From contig NZ_JAGQDF010000011.1 of assembly GCF_018069875.1 (NCBI RefSeq), positions 1-64,000 on the forward strand: DNA of 64,000 bases. Direction: 5' to 3'. This document shows positions 14,807-24,742 of this stretch, piece after piece (the first letter of the stretch is position 1; each line of letters opens with the position of its first letter). The notes beneath the pieces are model-generated. The model did not search any database, was not told the DNA's origin, and saw only the letters and a program-made list of their open reading frames with translations. Made by a program: the position numbers and the translations under genes. Source of the DNA: Ideonella alba (GTDB taxonomy: Bacteria > Pseudomonadota > Gammaproteobacteria > Burkholderiales > Burkholderiaceae_C).

Positions 14807-15805
14807 TCAGTGCACGAAGCCGATCGCGTTGCGCCGCCCGGCCGGGGCCGGCAGGTCGCGCGAGAGCACGGTGCCGCGGCCATCCAGGCGTGCATTGCCA
14901 AACGCCGTCATCCAGGCCCGGCGCATCTCGCGCGGGGCCATCTCGGCCAGACGGTCGAGCACCTCGTCGGAGGGCTCGGGGTCGAAGCGCTGGCCCCAGT
15001 CGTGGGCGGCGCGGATGCTGGCGTACAGCCGGCCGGCGATCGCGCGCGCGGCGGCGGCGTCGGGCATCTGCACCTCGTAGACGTTCATCCGGTTCAGGAT
15101 GGGCTCGGGGATGGCGCGCTCGTCGTTGGCGGTGGCCACCCAGATGACCTGGCTGGCGTCGATGGGCACCTCGGCGAACTCGTCGGTGAAGCTGCCGGCG
15201 GTGTCGTGTTCGAGCAGGCTGTAGAGCGCGCCCAGCGGGTCGTAGGCGTGCTCGCCGCGCGCCTTGTCGATCTCGTCGACCACCATCACCGGGTTGGCGT
15301 AGTTGCCGTCGACCAGGGTTTCGAACACCTTGCCGGGGCGGGCGCCCTTCCACTGGCTGGAGGCGCCCGAGAGCACCCAGCCGGCGGTCAGCGAGCCCAT
15401 GCTCATGAAGCCCATGCCGGTGCCCAGCAGCTTGGCCACCTCGCGGGCGAAATGCGTCTTGCCCACGCCGGGCGGGCCCAGCAGCAGCATGGGGGTGATC
15501 TCCAGCGCGTCGCGGCTGTCCTCGCACAGCGCCAGCTGGCGCTTCACGTCGTCGAGCACCTCCCCGAAATTGGGCAGTTCGTCATACAGATGGTGCATCG
15601 CCGGCAGGCCCGAGGGCTTGACCTGGAAGCGCTCGGGGCCCTTCTCGAGCATGCGCTCGTAGGTGTGGCGCAGGTGTTCATGCTCGCGCTCGGGCAGCTT
15701 GCCCAGGCGCTTTTCCACCTCGTCGAGGCGGTAGACATGGCGCATGCGGGCGATCGGGATGCGCCCGCCCGGGGGCACGGTGGCGATTTCGTGCGAGGTC
15801 GACAT
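14807..15805 (-). CDS. AAA+ ATPase, Lon/ClpX-like core
   Basis: The 332-residue protein contains Walker A GPPGVGKT (residues 110-117), Walker B VMVVDEID (about 173-180), a sensor-1 VIWVATANDE and a sensor-2 region near REMRRAW. The segment before Walker A (EVLDDVKRQLAL...) and the helix LPEREHEHLRHTYERMLEKGPERFQV look like the Lon ATPase module, but there is no Lon N-domain and no protease domain. It is therefore a free-standing ATPase, perhaps a remodelling factor. A good GGAGGTG site lies upstream of ATG 15805. It is followed by the 5'-nucleotidase gene; the functional relation is unknown. Confidence 0.85.
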   Translation of the reverse strand: MSTSHEIATVPPGGRIPIARMRHVYRLDEVEKRLGKLPEREHEHLRHTYERMLEKGPERFQVKPSGLPAMHHLYDELPNFGEVLDDVKRQLALCEDSRDALEITPMLLLGPPGVGKTHFAREVAKLLGTGMGFMSMGSLTAGWVLSGASSQWKGARPGKVFETLVDGNYANPVMVVDEIDKARGEHAYDPLGALYSLLEHDTAGSFTDEFAEVPIDASQVIWVATANDERAIPEPILNRMNVYEVQMPDAAAARAIAGRLYASIRAAHDWGQRFDPEPSDEVLDRLAEMAPREMRRAWMTAFGNARLDGRGTVLSRDLPAPAGRRNAIGFVH

Positions 15806-15945
15806 CAACAACACCTCCAGACGCTGCAGGCCGGCTGGCCAGGGTGCCAGACTGCGGCATGTCGAGGGTGCACGAAGGCCCGAACAGCGCCGCGATCCCG
15901 GCACAGACAATCTAGCAAGTGCCGGGCCCGGATGCGAATCGGGGT

Positions 15946-17166
15946 TTACTTCACCCAGGTGTTGAGCTGGATGATGGGCAGCAGCACCGCCAGCACGATC
16001 AGCATCACCACGCCGCCCATGGCGACGATCAGCAGCGGCTCGAGCAGCGTGGCCATGGTCAGCGCGCGGCGCTGCACCTCGGAGCCCAGCTGGCGCGCGG
16101 CGCGGTCGAGCATCAGCGGCAGCTGGCCGGTCTGCTCGCCCAGGCGACTGAACATGGCCAGCAGGCCGGGAAAGCGCTTCTTGCCGGCCAGCGCACTGGC
16201 CAGCGGCGCGCCCTCGCGCACCTGGGCCAGGGCGTCCATGGCGTCGGCGCGCATCGCGCGGTTGCCCAGGGTCTCGGCGGCGGCCTGCAGGGCCTTCAGG
16301 ATGGGCACGCCGGCGCCGGCCAGCATGGCCAGCGTGCCGGCAAAGCGCGCCGCGTTGTAGCCGCGGGCCAGGCGGCCGAACAGCGGTACGTTCAGGAAGC
16401 CGGCGTCAAAGCGCTCGGCGAAGGCCGGGTTGCGCAGCGCCATCGCCAAGGCGCCGCCGCCGGCGGCCAGCAGCAGCAGCACCGCCCAGCCCCAGTGGCG
16501 GATGAAGTCGCTGATCGCCAGCATCGCCACGGTCAGGCCGGGCAGCGCACGTTTGCTGCTGGTGAACACGCCGGCCACCTGCGGCACCACGTAGGTCACC
16601 AGGAAGGTGACGATGACCACCGCGATCAGCGACACCACCATCGGGTAGAGCATCGCGCCCACCACCTTGCTGCGCAGCGCCTGGCGCTCTTCCAGGTCGT
16701 CGGCCAGACGCTCCATGACCGCGCCCAGGGCACCGCTTTGCTCACCGGCGGCGACCACGGCGCGGTAGACCTCGTCGAAATCCTTGGGGCAGCTGGCCAT
16801 CGCGCGGGCGAAGGGGCTGCCGGCGTTGACCTCGGACTTGAGGTGGGCGATCAGCTCGCGCTGGCGCGGTTCCTCGGCCTCGTCGGCCAGCGCGGTCAGC
16901 GCGCGCTCGAGCGGCAGGCCCGAGCCCACCAGACCGGCGAACTGGCGCGTCCACACCGCCAGTCCGGCGTTGCTGTAGGCGCGGCGCCGAAAGCGCGGGC
17001 CGCTGGCGCCGCCGCCGCCGTTCTCGCTGCCGACGGCATCGACCGACAGCGGCACCAGCTGCTGCGCCCGCACCAGCGCACGCGCCGCCTTGGCGTTGTC
17101 CGCCTCGACCAGGCCATGGCGGGCCTTGCCGGCGGCGTCGAGGGCTTCATAGCGATAAGCAGGCAT
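15946..17166 (-). CDS. gspF: Type II secretion inner-membrane platform protein GspF
   Basis: The 406-residue protein has two repeats of the GspF/PilC domain (about residues 65-190 and 270-395) with three long membrane helices, including VVSLIAVVIVTFLVTYVVPQ and LLIVAMGGVVMLIVLAVLLPI. The N-terminus MPAYRYEALDAAGKARHG and the FTRQFAGLVGSGLPLERAL-type repeat start are characteristic. GspF forms the inner-membrane platform that links the GspE ATPase to pseudopilus assembly. The length is normal. It is the last gene of the minus-strand gsp operon, separated from gspE by 101 bases that contain a repeat element. Confidence 0.97.
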   Translation of the reverse strand: MPAYRYEALDAAGKARHGLVEADNAKAARALVRAQQLVPLSVDAVGSENGGGGASGPRFRRRAYSNAGLAVWTRQFAGLVGSGLPLERALTALADEAEEPRQRELIAHLKSEVNAGSPFARAMASCPKDFDEVYRAVVAAGEQSGALGAVMERLADDLEERQALRSKVVGAMLYPMVVSLIAVVIVTFLVTYVVPQVAGVFTSSKRALPGLTVAMLAISDFIRHWGWAVLLLLAAGGGALAMALRNPAFAERFDAGFLNVPLFGRLARGYNAARFAGTLAMLAGAGVPILKALQAAAETLGNRAMRADAMDALAQVREGAPLASALAGKKRFPGLLAMFSRLGEQTGQLPLMLDRAARQLGSEVQRRALTMATLLEPLLIVAMGGVVMLIVLAVLLPIIQLNTWVK

Positions 17167-17192
17167 AGGAACTCAGCAGACCCGTCCCGGCG

Positions 17193-17262
17193 CAGGGCCG
17201 CCCCAAGCCGGGACAGCCCCCTTGGGGGGTGGCGAAGACGCGAAGCGGCAAGCCTGGGGGTT
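17193..17262. repeat. Intergenic repeat with CCCCCTTGGGGGG core
   Basis: The gap between gspE and gspF holds GGGCCGCCCCAAGC followed by AGCCCCCTTGGGGGGT and a GAAGCGGCAAGC tract. The same blocks recur, inverted, at the right end of the window (63946-64000). CCCCCTTGGGGGG is itself palindromic, so an RNA copy would fold. I know similar elements as dispersed intergenic repeats of Burkholderiales. Confidence 0.6.
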
Positions 17263-17267
17263 CATGT

Positions 17268-18689
17268 TCAGTCTCTGGTGACCCGGACCACTTCTTCCAT
17301 CGACGTGATGCCCTCGGCCACCAGGCGTTCGCCGTCCTCGCGCATGGCCTTCATGCCGCGGGCCTTGGCGGCGGCGATGATCTCGACCTCGCCCGCACGG
17401 TTGTGGATCAGGGCCTGGACCTTGTCGTCCACCACCATCAGCTCATACACGCCGGTGCGGCCCTTGTAGCCGGTGTGGCTGCATTCGGGGCAGCCTACGG
17501 CGTTCCAGCGGCCGCGCCGGCCCTGGGTCTTGCAGTGCGGGCAGAGCTTGCGCACCAGGCGCTGGGCCAGCACGCCCAGCAGGCTGGAGCTGAGCAGGAA
17601 GGGCTCGACGCCCATGTCGATCAGGCGCGCCACGGTGGACGGCGCGTCATTGGTGTGCACCGTGGCCAGCACCAGGTGGCCGGTCAGCGAGGCCTGGATG
17701 GCGATCTGCGCGGTCTCGAAGTCGCGGATCTCGCCGATCATGATGACGTCCGGGTCCTGGCGCAGGATGGCGCGCAGGGCCTTGGCAAACGTCAGGTCGA
17801 TCTTGGCGTTGACCTGGGTCTGGCCGATGCCGGGCAGCTCGTACTCGACCGGGTCCTCCACCGTCAGGATGTTGGTGGTGGAGGTGTCCAGGCGGCCCAG
17901 GCTGGCGTAGAGCGTGGTGGTCTTGCCCGAGCCGGTGGGGCCGGTGACCAGCACGATGCCGTGCGGCTGCTTGACCAGGCGGTCGAAGTCGGTGAGCACC
18001 TCGCCGCTCATGCCCAGGCCTTCGAGCGTGAACTTGGATTCGCTCTTGTCGAGCAGGCGCAGCACGGCGCGCTCGCCGTGCGCGCTGGGCAGCGTGGAGA
18101 CGCGCACGTCGATCGCCTTGCCGCCGATGCGCAGCGAGATGCGGCCGTCCTGCGGCAGGCGCTTCTCGGCGATGTCGAGCTCGGCCATGATCTTCAGACG
18201 GCTGATCAGCGCGGCGTGCAGTGCGCGGTTGGGCTGCACCACCTCGCGCAGGCTGCCGTCCACCCGGAAGCGCACGCTGGAGCTGCGTTCGTAGGGCTCG
18301 ATGTGGATGTCGCTGGCGCCGTCCTTGGCGGCCTGCGTCAGCAGCGCATTGAGCATGCGGATGATGGGCGCGTCGTTGGCGGCCTCCAGCAGGTCCTCCA
18401 CCGCGGGCAGCTCCTGCATCATGCGCGACAGATCGACCGCGCTTTCCACCTCGCCCACCACTGCGGCGGCACTGGCCTCGCCACCGGCATAGGCGGCGGC
18501 CAGGCGCTGGTCCAGCGCGGCGGTGTCCTCGGCCTCGCAGGTGTCCACCGCGTACAGGCGCATCACCTCGCCGATGGCCGAGGGCGGCGTGCCCGGGGCC
18601 ACACGCAGCAGCAGCTGCTGGCCGTCGTCCTCCAGCAGCAGGTGGTTGGCCTTGGCGAAGGCGTAGGGCAGGGGGTGGCGCTGGCCCAT
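17268..18689 (-). CDS. gspE: Type II secretion ATPase GspE
   Basis: The 473-residue protein is a type II/IV secretion ATPase. It has Walker [16 protein letters not shown] (near residue 248), the Asp box and Walker [20 protein letters not shown], the His box [11 protein letters not shown] and a four-cysteine zinc site (CPHC and CPEC) near residue 390. The N-terminal 120 residues include [15 protein letters not shown], matching the GspE N-terminal domain that binds GspL. It powers pseudopilus growth on the cytosolic face. It is one base from the gspD stop, so translation is probably coupled. Confidence 0.98.
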   Translation of the reverse strand: MGQRHPLPYAFAKANHLLLEDDGQQLLLRVAPGTPPSAIGEVMRLYAVDTCEAEDTAALDQRLAAAYAGGEASAAAVVGEVESAVDLSRMMQELPAVEDLLEAANDAPIIRMLNALLTQAAKDGASDIHIEPYERSSSVRFRVDGSLREVVQPNRALHAALISRLKIMAELDIAEKRLPQDGRISLRIGGKAIDVRVSTLPSAHGERAVLRLLDKSESKFTLEGLGMSGEVLTDFDRLVKQPHGIVLVTGPTGSGKTTTLYASLGRLDTSTTNILTVEDPVEYELPGIGQTQVNAKIDLTFAKALRAILRQDPDVIMIGEIRDFETAQIAIQASLTGHLVLATVHTNDAPSTVARLIDMGVEPFLLSSSLLGVLAQRLVRKLCPHCKTQGRRGRWNAVGCPECSHTGYKGRTGVYELMVVDDKVQALIHNRAGEVEIIAAAKARGMKAMREDGERLVAEGITSMEEVVRVTRD

Positions 18690-18690
18690 G

Positions 18691-20895
18691 TCAGTTCGGC
18701 GCGGTCGTGGCGGGTGCGGTCGTGGCCGGAGCCGGCTGCGCCGGACGGGTGCCGGGCAGCTCGGGCAGCACCGGGGCCTCGTTGATCGGGGTGAGGATGC
18801 TCTGCTCGGGCTGGGTGCTGCGCTGGGTGGCGCGGATCGCCTCGTAGCGGTCCAGCGCGATGCGGTCAGAGCTGCCCTGGTCGCGCACCACCACCGGCCG
18901 CAGGAAGATCATCAGGTTGCTCTTCACGCGGGTGCGGCTGTCGTTGCGGAACAGGTTGCCCAGGATGGGCACGCTGGCCAGGCCGGGCACGCGGCCGTCG
19001 CTGTCGGTGAACTCGTCCTTCATCAGGCCGCCGAGCACCATCATCTGGCCGTCGTCAACCACCACGGTGGTCTCGACCGCGCTCTTGTCGGTGATCAGGC
19101 CCGAGGTGGTGTTGCTGTTGACCGAGGAGTTCTCCTGGTAGATGGTCATGCGCACCGTGCCGCCTTCGCCGACCTGGCTCTTGACGCGCAGCGTCAGGCC
19201 CACGTCCTTGCGCTCGATGGTCTGGAAGGGGTTGGTGGCGCCGCTGCCGGTGCCGGTGTTGGTGAACGAGCCGGTGATGAAGGGCACGTTCTGGCCGACG
19301 ACGATCTTGGCTTCCTCGTTGTCCAGCGCCAGCAGCGTGGGCGTGGACAGGATGTTGGCGCCGGCCTGGGTTTCCAGGAAGCGCGCCAGCGTGCCCAGCG
19401 TGTAGACGCCGTTGAGCTTGTTGATGAAGCCGATGTTCAGGCCCTGGCCGGGCACGGTGATGCTGGTGCCGGTGGTCCCGGTGGTGCTGGCGGTGGCGCC
19501 GCCGAGCGACAGGTTGATGATGTTGTTGCCGCCGGAGCCGAAGTTGGTGCCGGCGACGATGCCGCGGGTGTTGCTGCTGTTGGACAGCAGGCCCTGCCAC
19601 TGGATGCCGAAGTCGGCGGTCTTGCTGGCATCGACCTTGACGATCATCGACTCGACGAAGATCTGCGCGCGGCGGGTGTCGAGCTGGTCGATCACCTGGC
19701 GCAGCTGGCGGTAGACCGGCTCGGGCGCCGAGATGATCAGCGAGTTGGTGGCCGGGTCGGCCTGGATCTGGCCGCCGGTGGAGGGGCGGGCTGAGGATGC
19801 CACCGGCGTGGTGGCCGCCGCGCTGGCGCCACCGGTGCCGGCCACGCCGGTGTTGCTGCTGCTGGTGCTGCTGCCGGTGCCGGCGATCGAGCCCGGGCGG
19901 CTGCCGCCCTCCAGCCCGGTCAGGCTGCTGCTGCCGCCGGACCCGGCACCGGCGCCCGACGTGGCACTGGCCAGCACCGCGCGCAGCACCTCGGCCAGCT
20001 TGGTGGCGTCGGCGTTCTTCAGGTAGACCACGCGGATCTGGCCGGCCGGGCCGCCGTCGGCGATCGGCTTGTCGAGCTTGTCGATCAGCGCCTTCACGCT
20101 GGCCAGACGGGCCGGGTTGGCGGCGCGCACGATCAGCGAGTTGCTGCGCGGCTCCGCCATCACGCTGGTGGCGGCCGACTGCGACTGTGCGGCGCCCGGC
20201 ACGCCGGGCGTGGGGGCCGATTCGGAGAGCTTCTGCACCAGCGGCTGCAGCTCGGAGGCCAGCGCGTGCTTGAGCGTCACCACCTCGACCTCGGAGGCCG
20301 CCGGCTGGTCCAGCGCGGCGATGATCTTGGCCAGGCGCTGCAGGTTGTCGGCGTAGTCGGTGATGACCAGCGTGCCGTTGCCGGCGTTGGCGTTGATGGT
20401 GTTGTTGGCGCTGATCAGCGGCCGAAGGATGGCGACCAGGCTGTTCGGGTTCTCGTGGTTGAGGCGGAAGATCTGGGTCAGGATCTGGTCACCGCGCACG
20501 GTGGGCGCACCCACCACCACGGTGCCGGCCTGCAGCTTGGCCTCGGCCTCGGGCACCACCTTCAGCAGGCCGGCGTTCTCGACCACCGTGAAGCCCAGGC
20601 CGCGCAGCGCGGCCAGGTAGCTGCGCCAGGCCTCCTGCGGCGGCAGCGCCTTGTCGGAGGTGATGGTCAGCGAGCCCTTGACGCGCGGATCGACCAAGAT
20701 CTGGCGGTCCAGCATGGTGCCGATCGCGCGCGAGACCATCTCGATCTCGGCGTTGACGAAGTTCAGCGTGACCGGCGCCTTGGCGCGCGTGGCGGGCATC
20801 GGCATGTCACCGTCGGCGGCCTGGACAGGCCAGGCCAGCGCGAGGGCCAGCGCCAGGGCGCCGTGCCGGAAGGAGAAGTGATGGAGCTTGGCCAT
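18691..20895 (-). CDS. gspD: Type II secretion outer-membrane secretin GspD
   Basis: The 734-residue product starts at ATG 20895 (a GTG six bases upstream is also possible and would overlap the gspN stop). It has a signal peptide ([15 protein letters not shown]), an N0 domain ([17 protein letters not shown]), N1-N3 repeats ([15 protein letters not shown] and [18 protein letters not shown]) and the C-terminal secretin barrel ([51 protein letters not shown]). A Ser/Gly/Thr-rich insert near residues 315-375 lies in N3, a common variable loop. It forms the outer-membrane channel of the secretion system. A pilotin gene is not evident. Confidence 0.97.
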   Translation of the reverse strand: MAKLHHFSFRHGALALALALAWPVQAADGDMPMPATRAKAPVTLNFVNAEIEMVSRAIGTMLDRQILVDPRVKGSLTITSDKALPPQEAWRSYLAALRGLGFTVVENAGLLKVVPEAEAKLQAGTVVVGAPTVRGDQILTQIFRLNHENPNSLVAILRPLISANNTINANAGNGTLVITDYADNLQRLAKIIAALDQPAASEVEVVTLKHALASELQPLVQKLSESAPTPGVPGAAQSQSAATSVMAEPRSNSLIVRAANPARLASVKALIDKLDKPIADGGPAGQIRVVYLKNADATKLAEVLRAVLASATSGAGAGSGGSSSLTGLEGGSRPGSIAGTGSSTSSSNTGVAGTGGASAAATTPVASSARPSTGGQIQADPATNSLIISAPEPVYRQLRQVIDQLDTRRAQIFVESMIVKVDASKTADFGIQWQGLLSNSSNTRGIVAGTNFGSGGNNIINLSLGGATASTTGTTGTSITVPGQGLNIGFINKLNGVYTLGTLARFLETQAGANILSTPTLLALDNEEAKIVVGQNVPFITGSFTNTGTGSGATNPFQTIERKDVGLTLRVKSQVGEGGTVRMTIYQENSSVNSNTTSGLITDKSAVETTVVVDDGQMMVLGGLMKDEFTDSDGRVPGLASVPILGNLFRNDSRTRVKSNLMIFLRPVVVRDQGSSDRIALDRYEAIRATQRSTQPEQSILTPINEAPVLPELPGTRPAQPAPATTAPATTAPN

Positions 20896-20897
20896 GG

Positions 20898-21743
20898 TCA
20901 CCCGATCGAGAGACGCGACAGCGCGCCGTCGCGCCGTCCGATGATGTTGAGCAAGTTGTTCAGCGCGGCCTCCTGGCCCGGTGCGGCCGAGGCTTCGCCG
21001 CGCAGGCGCAGGCCCTGGGCGCCGATCTCGCCCTGGCCGGTCAGGCGCAACGCGCCGTCCAGCGTGGACAGTTGCAGGGCGATGCGCCGGTCGCCCTGGG
21101 GCGCCAGCAGCAGCTGGTAGCTGCCCAGCGGTTCGATGCTGGACAGGCGCGAACTGAACTGCAGCAGTTCGACGCGCGCCTGGCCTTCGAGGCGCCAGCC
21201 CTGGGCGTCGCTCTCGAAGCGCAGTCCGCTGCTGGACAAGCGCAGTTCGCCTCCGGGCCGCAAGGTGTTCAGCGGCGCGCCCAGGCCGGCCAGCCAGGCG
21301 GCCGGCCAGTGGCCCAGTGCGCCGGCGGCGCCCTGCAGTTCGATGCGCTGGCGTCCCCAGCCGGGCTGCCAGTCGATCTGCAGCGGGGCCTCGATGTGGC
21401 CGGGTTGCTGCAGCTGCCAGCGCAGACCCAGCCAGGTGGGCCGGGCGCGCCAGTGCAGCCGCGCGGGCAGCACCGAGGCGTCGCGCGAGCCGGTCGGCCC
21501 GGCCAGCACCGGCAGCGCGCTGCCCTGCCAGACGGTGCCCTGCGGATCGACCAGCTGTACGCGGTCCTGGCTCAGGCGCGCCACTGCCTGCGCCAGCCAG
21601 GCCGCCGGTGCCTGGGTGACGAGACCGGCCACCAGGCCCAGCAGCGCCCCCAGCGTGGCCCAGGCCCAGACGCGCGGCGCGCGGCCGGCGACCGCGGACG
21701 CGCCGCGCAGCGGCTGGGACAGGTGGGGGCGGCGGCGCATCAT
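20898..21743 (-). CDS. gspN: Type II secretion protein GspN
   Basis: The 281-residue protein has one N-terminal membrane helix (WAWATLGALLGLVAGLVTQAPAAW) and a beta-rich periplasmic part with LVDPQGTVWQGSALPVL and GGELRLSSSGLRF, the pattern of GspN. GspN is a non-universal inner-membrane component whose exact role is unsettled. It starts with tandem ATGs at 21743/21740 and overlaps the gspM stop (ATGA), so the two are translationally coupled. It sits in the usual gspM-gspN-gspD order of betaproteobacteria. Confidence 0.9.
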   Translation of the reverse strand: MMRRRPHLSQPLRGASAVAGRAPRVWAWATLGALLGLVAGLVTQAPAAWLAQAVARLSQDRVQLVDPQGTVWQGSALPVLAGPTGSRDASVLPARLHWRARPTWLGLRWQLQQPGHIEAPLQIDWQPGWGRQRIELQGAAGALGHWPAAWLAGLGAPLNTLRPGGELRLSSSGLRFESDAQGWRLEGQARVELLQFSSRLSSIEPLGSYQLLLAPQGDRRIALQLSTLDGALRLTGQGEIGAQGLRLRGEASAAPGQEAALNNLLNIIGRRDGALSRLSIG

Positions 21744-22228
21744 GGGGCGGCGCTCGCCGGCAGGCTGACCACCACCTGGCCGCTCAGGCCGGCCTGGCTG
21801 CGGCTGAGCTGCATGTCGATCGGGCGCGCCCGGGCGCCGCTGCGCACCTCGGCCAGCCAGCCAGTGAGCGCGGCGGGGGACAGGTCGGTGACGTTCAGCG
21901 TGGCGCGGTCGGCCACGACGTTGAGCTTGACCTTGCTGCCCAGGCGGTCGGTGGCGGCCTTCAGCGCCAGGCGGGACTGCTCGCCACTGACGGCGGGCTG
22001 GGCCTTGAGCTCGCGCGCTTCGGCGGCCAGGCGCTGCATGCCCAGGAACTGGGCCTCCAGCGCCTCGCGCTGCGGGGGCACCTCGCGCCAGGTGCGCCAG
22101 GCCGGCTGCAGGCCGACGAACCACAGCAGACCCAGCAGCACGACCGCACCGGCCAGGCGCACCAGGGTCTGCTCGCGCGGCGCCAGCGTGGCCCAGCGGG
22201 TCTGCAGCGGCAACAGCAGCGGCTTCAT
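21740..22228 (-). CDS. gspM: Type II secretion protein GspM
   Basis: The 162-residue protein has a short cytosolic N-terminus, one membrane helix (VRLAGAVVLLGLLWFVGLQPAW) and a periplasmic coiled coil plus ferredoxin-like domain (LNVVADRATLNVTDLSPAALTGWLAEV), matching GspM. It partners GspL in the inner-membrane platform. Its start overlaps the end of gspL by four bases (ATGA), and it is followed by gspN with the same overlap. Confidence 0.93.
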   Translation of the reverse strand: MKPLLLPLQTRWATLAPREQTLVRLAGAVVLLGLLWFVGLQPAWRTWREVPPQREALEAQFLGMQRLAAEARELKAQPAVSGEQSRLALKAATDRLGSKVKLNVVADRATLNVTDLSPAALTGWLAEVRSGARARPIDMQLSRSQAGLSGQVVVSLPASAAP

Positions 22229-23631
22229 TGCTCATCCCCTGTGCCCTGGGCAGGGCTCTGGCGCGGTGGCGGCAAGGGCTGGCCTGGCGGGGGCGGCATC
22301 GACGCGCCCTGGGCCGCTGCGGGCGGGACCATGCCTTGGGCACCGGGGCCGGGCGGTCGCGCCGGCGGCGCAGCGGCCGCGGCAGCGGGCGGCGCCCGGC
22401 GCGGGTCCAGGCGGCTGATCACCAGGCGTCCGGGTGCGGCCTCGGCGTCCAGACCGAAGGGCTGCAAGCGGCTGCGCAGGCCGTCGATCTCGGCCGGCGT
22501 CCAGCCGGCGCTGGCCAGGGTCAGGCTGCCGGGCTCGAACTTGATCGAGTCGGCCGGGCCGCGCGAGGGCGGCCAGGCGGCGTCCACCGCCTGCAGCATC
22601 GGCTCCAGGTCGGTCTCGCCGGGGCGGCCGGCGCTGGCGCGCAGCAGCTCGATCTCCTTTTGCATCTGCACGCCGGGGTCGATCACGGCGCGCACATGCG
22701 GGAAGCTGCCCTGCAGCAGCGAGGCCATTGCCGCCTTCTGCCGCGCCAGGGCGTCGCGCTGCTGCCAGGCCCAGGCGTTCAGGCCCACCAGTTGCACGGC
22801 GACCAGGGCCAACAGGCCCCAGCGCACCGGGCGCCAGGCGCGGTCGCTGCGGAAGCGCCGCCAGCCGTCGCGCAGCAGGCGGCTGCCGCGGTGCTGCGGC
22901 GCCAGGTCGAACTGGCGCAGGTTGCCGTCCCAGGCGGCGGCGGCCAGGGCCAGGTCGGTGGCCGAGCGGGCGGCCACGGTCTCGGCGTCGAGGTGGGCCA
23001 GGGGCTGGGCACTGTCGCCCGAGGCGCTCCAGCGCACCGAGGCGCCGGCACTGCGACCGGCCACCCAGGTGCGGGCGCCGCCACCATGCAGCGGCAGGCA
23101 GGCCAGGCCGTCGGGGTCACGCCAGGCCAGGGTCTGGGCGCCCGGCTGGGCCGGGGCGTAGGCGTGACCGGCCGGTTCACCGTCCGGGGCCCAGGCCGGC
23201 ACCACGCGGTCCACGGTGGCGCCGCCGGTCTCCAGCGCCGCCAGCTGGCCGCGCAGCCAGGCCCGGTGGGTCACCGCCACCCAGCCCGGCTCGCCGGCCT
23301 TCCAGCCGGGCGCCAGCGCCAGGTGCAGGTCGGCCTCGTCCTCGAGCAGCGATTCCTCGAGCAGACCGGCCAGCGCCGCGCGCAGCCGCGCGGCCGGCGC
23401 CTTGGGCACGGGCAGGCGGTGCCAGGACAGCGCTTCGGGCGGCAGCACCGCCACCACGCTGCCGGCGCGCGGCAGCCGTTCCAGGGGATCACGCCCCTGG
23501 CGGATCAACTGCCGGGTGTCACTGGCCAGCACCCAGTCCCACTCGGGGGCGGCGCCTTCGGCGGGCGCCTGCGGGGGGGCCTGCACGGACAGCCGGGGCG
23601 GGGCCGGCAAGAGGACGATCAGGATGGACAT
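22225..23631 (-). CDS. gspL: Type II secretion protein GspL
   Basis: The 468-residue protein has a cytosolic actin-like domain (residues about 1-260, with VVAVLPPEALSWHRLPVPKA and LLEESLLEDEADLHLAL), one membrane helix (RWGLLALVAVQLVGLNAWAW, about 275-295), then a periplasmic ferredoxin-like domain and a Pro/Ala-rich C-terminal tail of about 60 residues. GspL recruits GspE to the membrane. The tail (PPAAAAAAPPARPPGPGAQG) is longer than in typical members and looks disordered. The gene is preceded by a 124-base gap after gspK, the only sizeable gap in the operon apart from the repeat before gspF, so it may have its own promoter. Confidence 0.93.
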   Translation of the reverse strand: MSILIVLLPAPPRLSVQAPPQAPAEGAAPEWDWVLASDTRQLIRQGRDPLERLPRAGSVVAVLPPEALSWHRLPVPKAPAARLRAALAGLLEESLLEDEADLHLALAPGWKAGEPGWVAVTHRAWLRGQLAALETGGATVDRVVPAWAPDGEPAGHAYAPAQPGAQTLAWRDPDGLACLPLHGGGARTWVAGRSAGASVRWSASGDSAQPLAHLDAETVAARSATDLALAAAAWDGNLRQFDLAPQHRGSRLLRDGWRRFRSDRAWRPVRWGLLALVAVQLVGLNAWAWQQRDALARQKAAMASLLQGSFPHVRAVIDPGVQMQKEIELLRASAGRPGETDLEPMLQAVDAAWPPSRGPADSIKFEPGSLTLASAGWTPAEIDGLRSRLQPFGLDAEAAPGRLVISRLDPRRAPPAAAAAAPPARPPGPGAQGMVPPAAAQGASMPPPPGQPLPPPRQSPAQGTGDEQ

Positions 23632-23755
23632 GGACGGAATTCGGGGCCGCTAGGCGCAGGGTACGTCGGAGCGCAGCCCCGGGCCGCACCCTGGCCAGCG
23701 TTGTACCGCATTATGGTGTCGAGCCGGCAGGCGGCATCCCTCATGGGCCGGACGG
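23632..23755 (-). other. gspK-gspL gap, possible internal promoter
   Basis: The 124-base stretch has no gene. Read in the direction of the operon it contains ACCATAATGC, where CATAAT resembles a -10 element, but no clear -35. It separates an otherwise overlapping gene series. Confidence 0.3.
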
Positions 23756-24742
23756 TCATGATTCTGGGGGGAGCGTCTCGCGGCGCATCACGATCACGTC
23801 CTGACCACGCCGCATCACCAGGCTGCGCTCGCGCACGACGAAGCTGTCGTAGCGCAGCTCGCCCAGCACCTCGAAGTACTGCGAGCTCACGCCCAGCAGC
23901 TTCTCGGACAGCTGCAGTTTCTCGGGCAGCAGCTTCTTGGCGTCGGCCAGCGTCCCGAAGCCGCCGTTCAGCCGGGCCCGCAGCAGGCGCTCGGCGGTGG
24001 CGCGGTCCAGGCCCTCGACGGCGGCCATCAGCACCTCGGGCGGGGCGGTGTTGAGGTTGATGCCGGTGAGTGAGGGCAGGATCACCACGAAGGGCTCCAG
24101 CCGGCGGATGGTCTCGCCGTCCAGCCCCAGCCAGGCCAGCTGCTCCATGCGCATCGGCGTCAGCGGCGAGCCGGGGGCGACGCGCTCGGAGTCGTCGATC
24201 TGGTCCTCGGCCAGCGAGGCGCCGTTCATGCCGTCGGCAATGCGCGTGGCCACGTCGCGCGGCAGGCCCAGGGTGTCGCACAGGCGCTGCATCAGCTGCA
24301 GCTGGACGTCGGCATCCTCCTTCTCGTCCTGCACCAGGTTGCGCAGGTTGTAGCGCGACTGGGCGTCGGTGATGCGGCCGGTCAGGAAGGCATCCAGGCC
24401 GCTGCTGTCGGCGCTGTTGTCGCGGTCGGCGGCCAGGAACTCGGACAGGCGCACGTCCTGCAGCGGGGTGGCCCAGACCTCGTCGAGCGAGTCGATGTTG
24501 CGGTGCTTGGTGTCCTGCAGGTCGGTGCGCAGGATCAGCCGCGCCCAGTCGACCGCGCCCTGCACCAGCCAGCTGGCCTGGCTGCGCGCGCGCTCGGCGC
24601 CCTCCACCTCGACCGCCTGCCACTGCTGCCAGACCATGCCGGCGGTCAGCGTGGCCACCAGCGTGACGACCAGCATCGCAAGCAGCAGCGCGGCGCCGCG
24701 CTGGGCGGATCGCAGACGGGAGCTCAGGGCGGCACGGCTCAT
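23756..24742 (-). CDS. gspK: Type II secretion minor pseudopilin GspK
   Basis: The 328-residue protein has a type IV-like N-terminal helix after a basic leader (RGAALLLAMLVVTLVATLTAGMVW). It lacks Glu at position 5 of the mature form, as is usual for GspK, which caps the pseudopilus tip. The body is large and alpha-helical, with the SAM-like region ITDAQSRYNLRNLV and LTGINLNTAPPEVLMAAVEGL. The start overlaps the gspJ stop (ATGA). It forms the tip complex with GspI and GspJ. Confidence 0.95.
   Translation of the reverse strand: MSRAALSSRLRSAQRGAALLLAMLVVTLVATLTAGMVWQQWQAVEVEGAERARSQASWLVQGAVDWARLILRTDLQDTKHRNIDSLDEVWATPLQDVRLSEFLAADRDNSADSSGLDAFLTGRITDAQSRYNLRNLVQDEKEDADVQLQLMQRLCDTLGLPRDVATRIADGMNGASLAEDQIDDSERVAPGSPLTPMRMEQLAWLGLDGETIRRLEPFVVILPSLTGINLNTAPPEVLMAAVEGLDRATAERLLRARLNGGFGTLADAKKLLPEKLQLSEKLLGVSSQYFEVLGELRYDSFVVRERSLVMRRGQDVIVMRRETLPPES

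Noticed and set aside
13881-15527. One 548-residue minus-strand gene covering the 5'-nucleotidase and most of the AAA+ gene
   Set aside because: The N-terminal part is an out-of-frame reading of the AAA+ gene; the nucleotidase domain begins at ATG 14774.
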